In this document: in pieces, positions 41,740 through 49,342 of the stretch
Numbering within the stretch: the stretch's first letter is position 1
Layout: every line of letters begins with the position of its first letter
Program-made: the position numbers and the translations under genes
Notes under the pieces: generated by a model
Database searches by the model: none
The model's input: only the letters and a program-made list of their open reading frames with translations
What the model was told of the DNA's origin: nothing
Assembly (NCBI GenBank): GCA_014208095.1
Contig: JACHMT010000007.1
Span: 186,001 to 250,000 of the forward strand
Origin: Actinospineispora eucalypti
GTDB taxonomy: Bacteria > Actinomycetota > Actinomycetes > Mycobacteriales > Pseudonocardiaceae
Length of the DNA: 64,000 nt
Reading direction: 5' to 3'

Positions 41740-43124
41740 GACGCCACCTCCCCGGCGGACAGCCGCGCATCCTCCGGTACCAGGAACCGGCTGATGCTGC
41801 GTAACTTCTCCCTGGTCTCCTCGAACTCCCGCTCCGGGACGGACTGGCCGACCACGCCGGCGCCGGCCCGCAGCCAGGTCTTCCCGTCCTGCTCGAACAC
41901 AGTGCGCAGCACCAGCGCGGCGTCCAGCGCCCCGGTGGAGTCGCACACCACCACGGCGCCGCCGTACAGCCCGCGCGGCTGGCTCTCGTAGCGGTGAATG
42001 GCCTGGCAGGCCTCCGGCTTGGGCAGCCCGGAGGCGGTCACCGCCGGGAACAGCCCGGCCATCGCGTGCCAGCCGTTGCGTCCCTGGTCCAGCTGTCCGC
42101 TGACCCGCGAGGCCAGGTGCTGCACGCTCCCCCGCCTGCGCACCACCATGAACTCGTCCACCCGCACCGAACCGTCCCGGCACAGCTCGCGCAGCTCCTC
42201 CTGCGCGCCGCGAACGGAGACCGCGTGCTCGTAGACCTCCTTCGGGTCGTTCACCAGCTCGTCGCGCAGGTCGGCGTCGGTGGCCGGGTTGCCCGAGAGC
42301 GCCCGGGTGCCGGCCAGCGGCTGGGTGGTGACCCCGCCGTCGGCGCTCACCTCGACCACCGTCTCCGGGCTGAACCCGGTGGCGTGCAGGCCGCCCAGGT
42401 CCAGCAGGAACGACCGCGCCGGGGTGTTACCGGACCGGCCGGCCAGGTAGGTGGCGGGCAGGTCGACCCGGCCGGGCACCGGCACGACCCGGGACAGGAT
42501 GACCTTCTGCAACCGGTGCCGCTGGATGTCCGCGACGGCGGCCTCGACCGCGCCCCGGTAGTCGTCGTAGCCGTGCATCTCGTCGGCCAGGTCCCGCGCC
42601 GGCGGCGCGGGCGGCGTGTCCGAGAGCATGCTGATCTCCCGGCACAGCTCGGCCAGCTCGTCGAGGCGCAACGCCCGCAGGTCGGCCTCCCCCTCGGTCA
42701 GGCTGACCTCCCGGCGCGGGATCACCAGGTGCGCCAGGGTCGCGTCACCGGCCGCCTCCGGCATCCCGTGCAACAGGTAGGACAGCTCGAAGGCCAGCCA
42801 GCCGTAGGCCCGCCAGTCCTCGATGCCGCTGCCCGCGAGCAATGCGCGGATCTGCTGCAGCGGCTCGGCTCCGGTGGGCTCGGCGTGCCAGCCGTCCGGC
42901 CCCCGGAAACGGATCTCCTTGGCGTTCAGCACGATTTCCTGCGCGGCGCCGAACCCGACGGTCACCCCGCCCTGGCGCTCGAACAGCAGGAACGGCCCCT
43001 CGGCACGCCGGGCCAGCCCGGTCGCGCCGACCACCGGGTCGACGCCGAGGCCGATGCTGGTGCGCGCGTAGCGGAACTCGCCGGTCTCCGAGACGGGGCC
43101 GGCCTGGCGGGTGCGCTCAGACAT
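41736..43124 (-). CDS. Salicylate synthase (MbtI/Irp9 type)
   Basis: A 462-aa chorismate-utilising enzyme of the anthranilate-synthase fold. Signatures include QKVILSRVVPVP, FSPETVVEV, QPLAGTRALSGN, NDPKEVYEHAVSVRGAQEEL, VQHLASRVSGQL and GLPKPEACQAIHRYESQPRG. MbtI-type enzymes convert chorismate through isochorismate to salicylate and pyruvate without a separate lyase; none is present, which supports that assignment over isochorismate synthase. ATG 43124 is preferred over a TTG at 43142; it overlaps the MbtH stop by 8 bp. The gene supplies salicylate to the adjacent ligase and NRPS-C. Confidence 0.9.
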   Translation of the reverse strand: MSERTRQAGPVSETGEFRYARTSIGLGVDPVVGATGLARRAEGPFLLFERQGGVTVGFGAAQEIVLNAKEIRFRGPDGWHAEPTGAEPLQQIRALLAGSGIEDWRAYGWLAFELSYLLHGMPEAAGDATLAHLVIPRREVSLTEGEADLRALRLDELAELCREISMLSDTPPAPPARDLADEMHGYDDYRGAVEAAVADIQRHRLQKVILSRVVPVPGRVDLPATYLAGRSGNTPARSFLLDLGGLHATGFSPETVVEVSADGGVTTQPLAGTRALSGNPATDADLRDELVNDPKEVYEHAVSVRGAQEELRELCRDGSVRVDEFMVVRRRGSVQHLASRVSGQLDQGRNGWHAMAGLFPAVTASGLPKPEACQAIHRYESQPRGLYGGAVVVCDSTGALDAALVLRTVFEQDGKTWLRAGAGVVGQSVPEREFEETREKLRSISRFLVPEDARLSAGEVAS

Positions 43125-43422
43125 GCCGCTGCCCGGTGCCAAGGCTCGTTCCGCTGACGCTGCTCTCGGTGCCGATGCTCGTTCCGCTGACGCTGCTCTC
43201 GGTGTTGCCGGTCTCGGCCATCCGTTCCCGGAGGCTGGCCGGTCGCATGTCCGTCCACACCCGCTCGATGTACTCCAGGCAGGGCTGCCGCCCGTCCGGG
43301 CCGAACGCGGTGGACCAGCCGTCCGGCACGGGGACGAACGTCGGCCACAGCGAGTACTGTCCCTCGGCGTTCACCAACGCGTAGAACGTCCCGCTCTCGT
43401 CGTCGAACGGGTTGTCGGACAT
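43117..43422 (-). CDS. mbtH: MbtH-like NRPS chaperone with repeat-extended C-terminus
   Basis: A 101-aa protein whose first 70 residues are a standard MbtH domain: NPFDDESGTFYALVNAEGQY, SLWPTFVPVPDGW, and YIERVWTDMRPASL with the conserved Trp and Pro. MbtH proteins bind and activate adenylation domains, here probably those of NRPS-A, -B and -C. Family members usually end near 70 residues; this one carries about 30 more encoded by two copies of the 33-bp cluster repeat (ESSVSGTSIG twice), then overlaps the salicylate synthase start. The ATG at 43422 has GGAGG 8 bases upstream. It is first in its operon, behind an iron box. Confidence 0.93.
   Translation of the reverse strand: MSDNPFDDESGTFYALVNAEGQYSLWPTFVPVPDGWSTAFGPDGRQPCLEYIERVWTDMRPASLRERMAETGNTESSVSGTSIGTESSVSGTSLGTGQRHV
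43140..43205. repeat. 33-bp repeat, two copies, in mbtH C-terminus
   Basis: Units 43140-43172 and 43173-43205 differ from each other at two or three bases and from the NRPS-B units by a similar number. They are read in the same frame as in NRPS-B. Confidence 0.88.
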
Positions 43423-43527
43423 GGGTGTTCCTCCAGAAGATCTGTTGTGAGCGCTCGAGCACGGCGAACTCATCGCGACCGGCGGAGGCCGGCGAGCAGC
43501 GTCAGACAAGGTTTCACTCATCTATAT

Positions 43528-43546
43528 TTAGGCCAGGCTAACTAAA
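43528..43546 (-). promoter_or_regulatory. Iron box before mbtH
   Basis: TTAGGCCAGGCTAACTAAA matches about 15 of 19 consensus positions. It lies 106 bp upstream of the mbtH start and should control the mbtH-salicylate synthase-NRPS-C-ligase operon. Confidence 0.72.
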
Positions 43547-43677
43547 CACAAATGGCAAGCCGAGGCCCATCCGAGTGAGAGCAAAGTCATCAGTCGATCA
43601 CGGCCGGTAACGTGAACCGTCCAAACGAGCCCGGCCGTTCCCCCTTCCGTCGAACATCCTTAGGGAAGGCGGCGTAG

Positions 43678-43696
43678 TTAGGCAAGGCTTGCCTGA
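43678..43696. promoter_or_regulatory. Second iron box, distal to mbtH
   Basis: TTAGGCAAGGCTTGCCTGA matches 14 of 19 positions and contains the perfect inverted repeat AGGCAAG/CTTGCCT. It is 256 bp from mbtH and no gene starts next to it, so it may be a second regulator site or a remnant of a lost gene. Confidence 0.55.
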
Positions 43697-43868
43697 TACT
43701 CAAATTGCGGGCTTGCTCACCCTGCCCAGTCGAAAACCGGGCCGGAGCCCCGAGCCGGTGACCCGTCGGTCGGGCGACCTCGTCTCCGGCCGGGGCTTGG
43801 CCCGGACCGTGACCTGATCGCCCACTCCGGCTCGCGCAACCAGAGTGACAGTCGAGGAGGCATCGTTG

Positions 43869-43937
43869 GGGTGATCGCCGTTTCTGGCGGTTCCGCCGCG
43901 AAAATCGAGGCTGAACCGCCACAGTTGGCGATCACCC
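43869..43937. repeat. Long interrupted palindrome (family member 2)
   Basis: The outer arms GGGTGATCGCC (43869-43879) and GGCGATCACCC (43927-43937) and inner arms TGGCGGTTC (43885-43893) and GAACCGCCA (43913-43921) pair exactly, with 5-nt internal loops, the same design as at 6077-6168. Confidence 0.78.
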
Positions 43938-43961
43938 TTGCCCCTCCACCACTGGAATCGA

Positions 43962-44024
43962 TGGTCAACAGGGCACCACGGCCATGCCGGACGCCCCAGA
44001 GCGACCACCGTGCCCTGTTGACCA
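43962..44024. repeat. Perfect 15-bp palindrome with CAGGGCA core
   Basis: TGGTCAACAGGGCAC (43962-43976) is the exact reverse complement of GTGCCCTGTTGACCA (44010-44024). The CAGGGCA...TGCCCTG core is that of 6190-6260. Confidence 0.78.
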
Positions 44025-44077
44025 CTGATCACGGGATGAATGCCACCGGGCGGGAGCTGGCGACGATCACGCCCCGG

Positions 44078-44413
44078 TCAGGGAGTGGGGGCGATGACCA
44101 GCCGGGCGATCCGGGCGTCCCGGAACTCGAAGGTCATCGGGCCGGTGCCGTTGTACCCGTCCCCGGTCACCTTCAGCGTGGCGACCACCCGGTCCGGATC
44201 GTCGGTGCGCTCCAGCCCGACCAGCTCGAAGTGCGAGCGCTTGCCGATGTTGTCGGTGCGGTTCCAGGACGCCACGCCGTCCCGGCCGTGGAACACCCGG
44301 CCCCAGTCGTCCAGCACGGCGTCCTCGGTGAACGCGTCCAGGAACGCGTCGGAGTCGCCGCTGTTCGTCGCGTCGATGAACGCCCGAAGGGCGGCGGGCA
44401 CGGGCTCACTCAT
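44078..44413 (-). CDS. NTF2-like (SnoaL/nuclear transport factor 2 fold) protein
   Basis: A 111-aa single-domain protein with the NTF2-like layout: N-terminal helices (LRAFIDATNSGDSDAFLDAF) then TEDAVLDDWGRVFHGRDGVASW and a curved sheet ending in GPMTFEFRDARIARLVIA. Such proteins are small ligand-binding or isomerase-like enzymes of varied role. It is divergent from the ornithine-cyclodeaminase-like gene with a 63-bp gap. No specific function can be assigned, and no iron box is nearby on its promoter side. Confidence 0.78.
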   Translation of the reverse strand: MSEPVPAALRAFIDATNSGDSDAFLDAFTEDAVLDDWGRVFHGRDGVASWNRTDNIGKRSHFELVGLERTDDPDRVVATLKVTGDGYNGTGPMTFEFRDARIARLVIAPTP

Positions 44414-44476
44414 GACCTCTGATCCTCTCGGTCACCGGTGGACAACCGCCCGCCGGCTCGGCTTGGCTGGTCGACC

Positions 44477-45439
44477 ATGACCCCGATCATGCTGACCGAC
44501 GACCAGGTGGCCGCGACACTCGACCTGGACACCGCGATCGCCAGCCAGCGCGAGGCGTTCACCGCGCTGGGCAACGGCACCGCCCGGCTCGCGGAGAAGG
44601 TCGCACTGCCCAACCCGGCGGACGGGTCGGTGGCGCTCTGCTACGTCAGCCGGCTGTCCGAGGAGCACGGCGCGGTGTGCAAGCTGGTGGACGTCCACCC
44701 CGGCAACGCCGCGCTCAACCTGCCCACGATCAACGCAACGGTGCTGGTCCTGGACGGGCCGACCGGCCGGCTGGCCGCGCTGCTCGAGGCGACCCGGCTG
44801 ACCGAGATCCGCACCGCCGCCGGTTCCGCCGTGGCCGCCGACGCGCTGGCCCCGCCGGACGCCGACGAGCTGGCCGTGCTCGGGTCGGGGGTGCAGGGCC
44901 GGGCGCACGTGCGCGCGCTGCACCGGGTGCGACCGCTGCGCCGGGTCCGGGTGTGGAGCCCCAACCCGGGCCGCCGGGACGACGCCGCCGCCGAGCTGGC
45001 CGCCGAACTGGGCATCGAGGTGCGCGCGGTGGCCAGCCCGGCCGAGGCGGTGCAGGGCGCTCCGCTGGTGGCGGCCTGCACGCTCAGCGACACCCCGGTG
45101 GTGCGGGCCGCCGACCTGGCCCCCGGCGCGACCGTGCTCAGCGTGGGCTCCTTCGAGGCGGACCGGTCCGAGGTGGACGCCGAGCTGGTCCGCACGGCGC
45201 GGGTGGTGGTGGACCACGTCGACACCTCCCTCACCCACGCCGGCCCGGTGGTGCGAGCCATCGCGGCCGGCGAGCTGGAAGCCGGCGAGCTGGTCTCCCT
45301 CGGCGAGGTGCTGGTGGGGAGCCGGCCCGGCCGGACCGGCCCGGACCAGGTGGTCTTCTACAACAGCGTGGGTCTCGGGGTGCAGGACGCGGCGGCCGCG
45401 CACGCGGTGCTCGCCGCCCACCGCCGCGAGCACCGGTAG
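44477..45439 (+). CDS. Ornithine cyclodeaminase/mu-crystallin family protein
   Basis: A 320-aa NAD(P)-dependent protein of the ornithine cyclodeaminase family: LPTINATVLVLDGPTGRLAALLEATRLTEIRTAAGSAVAADALA, the nucleotide-binding LAVLGSGVQGRAHVRAL, and a C-terminal VVFYNSVGLGVQD. Members include ornithine cyclodeaminase, alanine dehydrogenase, and ketimine reductases. It could supply or consume an amino acid near the NRPS, but it is separated from the cluster by the palindrome region and has no iron box, so a link is doubtful. ATG 44477 gives the usual N-terminus; there is no clear ribosome binding site and ATG 44489 is an alternative. Confidence 0.82.
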   Translation: MTPIMLTDDQVAATLDLDTAIASQREAFTALGNGTARLAEKVALPNPADGSVALCYVSRLSEEHGAVCKLVDVHPGNAALNLPTINATVLVLDGPTGRLAALLEATRLTEIRTAAGSAVAADALAPPDADELAVLGSGVQGRAHVRALHRVRPLRRVRVWSPNPGRRDDAAAELAAELGIEVRAVASPAEAVQGAPLVAACTLSDTPVVRAADLAPGATVLSVGSFEADRSEVDAELVRTARVVVDHVDTSLTHAGPVVRAIAAGELEAGELVSLGEVLVGSRPGRTGPDQVVFYNSVGLGVQDAAAAHAVLAAHRREHR

Positions 45440-45563
45440 TCAACCGGTAAGCAACGGTTGGCCTGAGCGCCGAGAATCCCACCGGTCAACCCGCGCCGAG
45501 CCCTTTCCGCCCGTCCCCCGGACAGGTGAAGCTGCCACACAACCGGAAACGAGGGGGTTAACG

Positions 45564-47072
45564 GTGCGCGGTGACAGTTTGTTCGGGACCGGCGAACGAG
45601 GGGTTTTCCGGCGCACCCTGCCGGCCCCGGAGGAACACCAGGAACGCCGGCTGACCCGGGTACTCGGCCTCGGCCAGCTCACCCTGCTCGGCGTGGGCGC
45701 GATCATCGGCGCCGGCATCTTCAGCCTGGCCGGCGCGGTGGCGAAGAACACGGCGGGGCCGGCGGTGCTGCTCTCCTTCCTGATCGCCGGGGTGGCCTCG
45801 CTGTGCGCCGCGTTCGCCTACGCGGAGTTCGCCGGCATGGTGCCCAGGGCCGGCTCCTCCTACACCTACGGCTCCGCCGTGCTGGGCGAGCTGGTCGGCT
45901 GGGTCATCGGCTGGGACCTGCTGCTGGAGTACACGGCGATCGTGGCGGCGGTGTCCAGCGGCATGTCCGGCTACGTGGGCTACCTGCTCAACGCGGTCGG
46001 CGTGCACCTGCCGGCCTGGATGCTCGGGGCGCCAGGCACCGGGGAGGGCCACCGGGTGGACCTCATCGCGATGCTCATCTGTGTCGGCGTGGCCTGGCTG
46101 CTGAACCGGGGCACCCGGGCCTCGGCCCGGGTGGACGTGGCGCTCACCGTGATCAAGATCGGCGTGGTGCTGCTGGTCGTCGTGGTCGGCCTCGCCCTGG
46201 TCAAACCGGCCAACCTGACACCGTTCGCGCCGTTCGGCTTCGGCGGCGCGGTGGCCGGCGCGGCCACCGTGTTCTTCGCGGTGTTCGGCTACGACGCGCT
46301 GTCCACCGCGGCCGAGGAGTCCGTCCAGGCCCGCAAGCACCTGCCCAAGGCGATGATCTACTCGCTGGCCATCTCGATGGTGCTCTACGTGCTGGCCTGC
46401 ATCGTACTCACCGGGATGGTGCACTACAGCGAGCTGGACCCGAAGAGCGGCTTCTCCGCCGCGTTCGCCTCGGTCGGGCTGGGCGGGGTGGGCACGGTGA
46501 TCGCGGTCGGCGCGGTGCTGGGCATCGTCACGGTCAGCTTCTCGTTCATGCTGGGCGCCTCCCGGCTGTGGTACGCGCTGAGCCGGGACGGCCTGATGCC
46601 GCGCTGGTTCGGCGAGCTGCACCCCCGCCACCGGGTGCCGCACCGGGCCACCTGGGTTCTCGGCGTCGCGGCGGCGCTGCTGGCCGGCTGGCTGCCGGTG
46701 GACGAGGTCGCCCAGTTGACCAACATCGGCGTGCTGTTCGCGTTCGTCATCGTGACGGCGGCGGTGATCGTGATCAGGTACCGGCGGCCGGACCTGCCGC
46801 GCGGCTTCCGCTGCCCCTGGATGCCCTGGGTGCCCCTGCTCGGCATCGCCTTCTCGATCTGGCTGATGGCCTTCCTCAGCCTGGAGACCTGGCTACGGCT
46901 GGGCGCCTGGCTGCTGCTCGGGCTGGTGGTCTACGCGTTGTACGGCTACCGCAACACCCGGCGGGTGCTGCCCGGCGGGTCGGTGAACCTGGCCGACCTG
47001 TCCCGGCTGGGAGACGCGGAGGACGCTCAGCGGGCCGACACGGCCTTGGGGTCGACCAGCACGAAGGACTGA
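45564..47072 (+). CDS. APC-family amino acid permease (CAT-like)
   Basis: A 502-aa transporter with twelve or more predicted helices. The first helix carries the APC substrate-binding signature GVGAIIGAGIFSLAG, followed by AYAEFAGMVPRAGSSYTY; FGYDALSTAAEES and ASRLWYALSRDGLMP are typical of cationic amino acid transporter relatives. It imports or exchanges an amino acid, substrate unknown. The GTG start has GAGGGGG 6 bases upstream. The 3' end overlaps the convergent lipoprotein gene by 46 bp, so the two stop regions share coding sequence on both strands. Confidence 0.9.
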   Translation: MRGDSLFGTGERGVFRRTLPAPEEHQERRLTRVLGLGQLTLLGVGAIIGAGIFSLAGAVAKNTAGPAVLLSFLIAGVASLCAAFAYAEFAGMVPRAGSSYTYGSAVLGELVGWVIGWDLLLEYTAIVAAVSSGMSGYVGYLLNAVGVHLPAWMLGAPGTGEGHRVDLIAMLICVGVAWLLNRGTRASARVDVALTVIKIGVVLLVVVVGLALVKPANLTPFAPFGFGGAVAGAATVFFAVFGYDALSTAAEESVQARKHLPKAMIYSLAISMVLYVLACIVLTGMVHYSELDPKSGFSAAFASVGLGGVGTVIAVGAVLGIVTVSFSFMLGASRLWYALSRDGLMPRWFGELHPRHRVPHRATWVLGVAAALLAGWLPVDEVAQLTNIGVLFAFVIVTAAVIVIRYRRPDLPRGFRCPWMPWVPLLGIAFSIWLMAFLSLETWLRLGAWLLLGLVVYALYGYRNTRRVLPGGSVNLADLSRLGDAEDAQRADTALGSTSTKD

Positions 47073-47581
47073 CCGTCGTCGCTGGTGTAGTAGACCTCAC
47101 GTTCGCTGCCGGTGATCAGTTTCCGGGTGCTGCGGCCCTTCGTATCGGGCGTCGGCACGACGTACTGCTTGTAGTAACCGTTGCGCTGCGGGGGCAGCGA
47201 CTGGTCGTTGTTGGGGTACGCCGTGGACGCCACCTTGGCCCCGCTGCCGGAGACGCGCTGGTACAGCTGCCCCACCTCGACCGGGAGCGCGCACATCGCC
47301 CGCAGCGGCATCGAGGACGAGGACAGCCGGCCGGGAGTCACCGGGCTGGGCGCCGGGCAGTTCGGGTCGGTCGGGCTGCCCCGGCCCACGTAGGCCTGGG
47401 GCGGCGGGGAGGGCTGGGCCGACGCGGCGGCGCTGGGCTCGGCGGAAGGCGCGGCGGTCTCGGAGCTGTCCACCGGCAGCGGCGGCGGCGCGGTTACCAC
47501 CGGGGCCTCGCCGCAGCCGGCCACCAGGCCGGCGGCCAGGCCGCCCAACAGCAGCGCGGTGATCAGGCCGGACGCCCTCAC
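47027..47581 (-). CDS. Secreted lipoprotein of unknown function
   Basis: A 184-aa lipoprotein: signal VRASGLITALLLGGLAAGLV with lipobox LVAGC, a Pro/Ser/Ala-rich linker to about residue 70, then a small C-terminal domain with GRLSSSSMPLRAMCALPVEV and KLITGSEREVYYTSDDGQSFVLVD. The C-terminal domain looks like an actinobacterial ribonuclease/DUF-type extracellular domain but I do not recognise it. The GTG start overlaps the stop of the upstream membrane protein (GTGA), so the two form an operon. Its 3' end overlaps the amino acid permease gene on the other strand. Confidence 0.7.
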   Translation of the reverse strand: MRASGLITALLLGGLAAGLVAGCGEAPVVTAPPPLPVDSSETAAPSAEPSAAASAQPSPPPQAYVGRGSPTDPNCPAPSPVTPGRLSSSSMPLRAMCALPVEVGQLYQRVSGSGAKVASTAYPNNDQSLPPQRNGYYKQYVVPTPDTKGRSTRKLITGSEREVYYTSDDGQSFVLVDPKAVSAR

Positions 47582-47787
47582 GCGCCACTCCTCGGCCGGC
47601 CGGCACCGCTCCGGCCGCGGGCGCCCCGGCGGGCGTCCCACGCGCCGGAGGCCAGGTCGGCCAGGGTGGCGACGCCGGCGCACAGCGGCAGGAGCACCAC
47701 AATCGCCAGCGCCACCTGGAACGGGAATTCCAGCTGGGTGATCCACAGTTCGAGTGAGTCCCACCAGTTCGCCAGGGAGCGCAGCAC
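47578..47787 (-). CDS. Small single-helix membrane protein
   Basis: A 69-aa protein with one clear hydrophobic helix (FPFQVALAIVVLLPLCAGVATL, about residues 22-43) between an amphipathic N-terminus and a basic Arg/Gly-rich tail. GTG start at 47787 and 4-bp overlap with the downstream lipoprotein support translation as a two-gene unit. Function unknown; it may be a partner of the lipoprotein. Confidence 0.6.
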   Translation of the reverse strand: MLRSLANWWDSLELWITQLEFPFQVALAIVVLLPLCAGVATLADLASGAWDARRGARGRSGAGRPRSGA

Positions 47788-47831
47788 GCCTCACAGGGTA
47801 GACAAGACCGATTCGGACTAAGTTCGAGCCC

Positions 47832-48800
47832 ATGTTCGCCGTATACGCAGCCGAGCCCAACGCCGAGAACCCGCTGGCCGCCCTCGCCGCCGGGGAGCGC
47901 CCCGACCCGGTCGCCCCCGACGGCTGGGTGACCGTCCGGGTGAGCGCCGCGAGCCTGAACATGCACGACATCTGGACGCTGCGCGGCGTCGGGATCAAGG
48001 CCGACCAGTTCCCCATGATCCTGGGCTGCGACGGCGCCGGCACCCTGGACGACGGCACCGAGGTGGTGGTGCACTCGGTCATCGGCGACCCGGCGTGGAG
48101 CGGCGACGAGACCCTGGACCCCCGGCGCACCCTGCTCACCGAGAAGCACCAGGGCACCTTCGCGGAGTCCGTGGTGGTACCGGCGCTCAACGTGGTGGCC
48201 AAGCCGGCCGGGCTGTCCCCGGTGCACGCGGCCGGGATGGGCACCGCGTGGCTCACCGCCTACCGGATGCTGTTCACCAAGTCCGGGCTGCGCCCGGGGC
48301 AGACCATGCTGGTGCAGGGCGCCTCCGGCGGGGTGTCCACCGCGCTCATCCAACTGGGCCGGGCGGCCGGCCTGCGGGTCTGGGTGACCGGGCGCAGCGA
48401 CGAGAAGCGCGCGCTGGCCGAAAAGCTGGGCGCGCACTCCACCTTCGCCTCCGGGGAGCGGCTGCCGGAGAAGGTGGACGGCGTCTTCGAGACCGTGGGC
48501 GAGGCCACCTGGAGCCACTCCATGCGCGCGCTGCGGCCGGGCGGCGTGATCGTCTGCTCCGGGTCGACCAGTGGCCCGAACCCGGGCGCTGACCTGCAAC
48601 GACTGTTCTTCCTGCAGCTCCGGGTGGTCGGTTCGACGATGGGCACCCTGGACGAGCTGCGGGACCTGCTGGCCTTCGTGCAGACGGCCGGCATCGTGCC
48701 CGAGGTGGGCCTGGAACTGCCCATGGAGCGGGCCGAGGAAGGCTTCCGCGCTATGCTCGAGGGGCAGACCGCCGGGAAGATCGTCTTCACTCGACAGTGA
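47832..48800 (+). CDS. Quinone oxidoreductase-like MDR dehydrogenase
   Basis: A 322-aa medium-chain dehydrogenase/reductase. It shows the N-terminal GroES-like domain (VRVSAASLNMHDIWTLRG, ILGCDGAGTLDDG), the hinge HAAGMGTAWLTAYRML and the Rossmann motif LVQGASGGVSTALIQLGRAAG. The structural-zinc cysteines of alcohol dehydrogenases are absent, as in NADPH:quinone oxidoreductases. It is divergent from the small membrane protein gene and just upstream of a MarR regulator. Substrate unknown. Confidence 0.88.
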   Translation: MFAVYAAEPNAENPLAALAAGERPDPVAPDGWVTVRVSAASLNMHDIWTLRGVGIKADQFPMILGCDGAGTLDDGTEVVVHSVIGDPAWSGDETLDPRRTLLTEKHQGTFAESVVVPALNVVAKPAGLSPVHAAGMGTAWLTAYRMLFTKSGLRPGQTMLVQGASGGVSTALIQLGRAAGLRVWVTGRSDEKRALAEKLGAHSTFASGERLPEKVDGVFETVGEATWSHSMRALRPGGVIVCSGSTSGPNPGADLQRLFFLQLRVVGSTMGTLDELRDLLAFVQTAGIVPEVGLELPMERAEEGFRAMLEGQTAGKIVFTRQ

Positions 48801-48887
48801 GCTTGCGGTCACGAATAGTTACCTGAATCACACCATTGACCGGGGGCGTGTGCCACTTTAGTGCCATGAGACGTACACTCATTGCTC

Positions 48888-49340
48888 GTGATTAGTCCAA
48901 TGGTGCCTTCGCCGCGCTCCCCCGAGCGTGACGCAAGCGTGGTAGACCTGCTCGACCGCGCCGACCGCGCGGTCGACGCGGTGCTCACCCCGGTCACCGA
49001 AGGTGAAGGCCTGAGCCGGGAGGGCTGGCGCGTGCTGTTGCTGCTGTCCCGGGGCGGCGGCCGCAGCATGGGCGAGATCGCCGAGCACGCCGCCGTGCCC
49101 AACCCGACCGCTACCCGCGTGGTGGACCGGCTGGTGTCCCAGTCACTGGCCTTCCGCCGCAACGACCCCACCGACCGCCGCCGCGTACTGGTTCACCTGT
49201 CCGCCGACGGCCGGCACGTGGTGGAGCGGGTCAGCCAGCAGCTCGAGGCCCGCGTGGACGGCGCACTGGGCGCCCTGACCCTGAACGGCACCGCCCTGGG
49301 CGCACTGCTCACCCAGCTCACCGGCGCCCGGGTCGAGTAG
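48888..49340 (+). CDS. MarR-family transcriptional regulator
   Basis: About 150 aa with the MarR winged-helix pattern: LSREGWRVLLLLSRGGGRSMGEIAEHAAVPNPTATRVVDRL (recognition helix) and the wing FRRNDPTDRRRVLVHLSADGR. The start is uncertain: a GTG at 48888 and an ATG at 48900 are both possible, with no clear ribosome binding site, suggesting a leaderless message; TTGACC (48836) could be its -35 box. It may control the adjacent quinone oxidoreductase, as MarR proteins often do; this is inference from position. Confidence 0.85.
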   Translation: MISPMVPSPRSPERDASVVDLLDRADRAVDAVLTPVTEGEGLSREGWRVLLLLSRGGGRSMGEIAEHAAVPNPTATRVVDRLVSQSLAFRRNDPTDRRRVLVHLSADGRHVVERVSQQLEARVDGALGALTLNGTALGALLTQLTGARVE

Positions 49341-49342
49341 AC

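Larger units (their letters stand above)
43423..44077. other. Gene-free 650-bp region upstream of mbtH
   Basis: No open frame here has a recognisable product or ribosome binding site. The first 280 bp hold the two iron boxes; the remainder holds GCAACCAGAGTGAC (shared with 6152-6165) and two large hairpins (43869-43937, 43962-44024). Confidence 0.65.

Noticed and set aside
43700..44032. Short minus-strand frames upstream of mbtH as genes
   Set aside because: They run through perfect palindromes, have no ribosome binding site and no recognisable motif.
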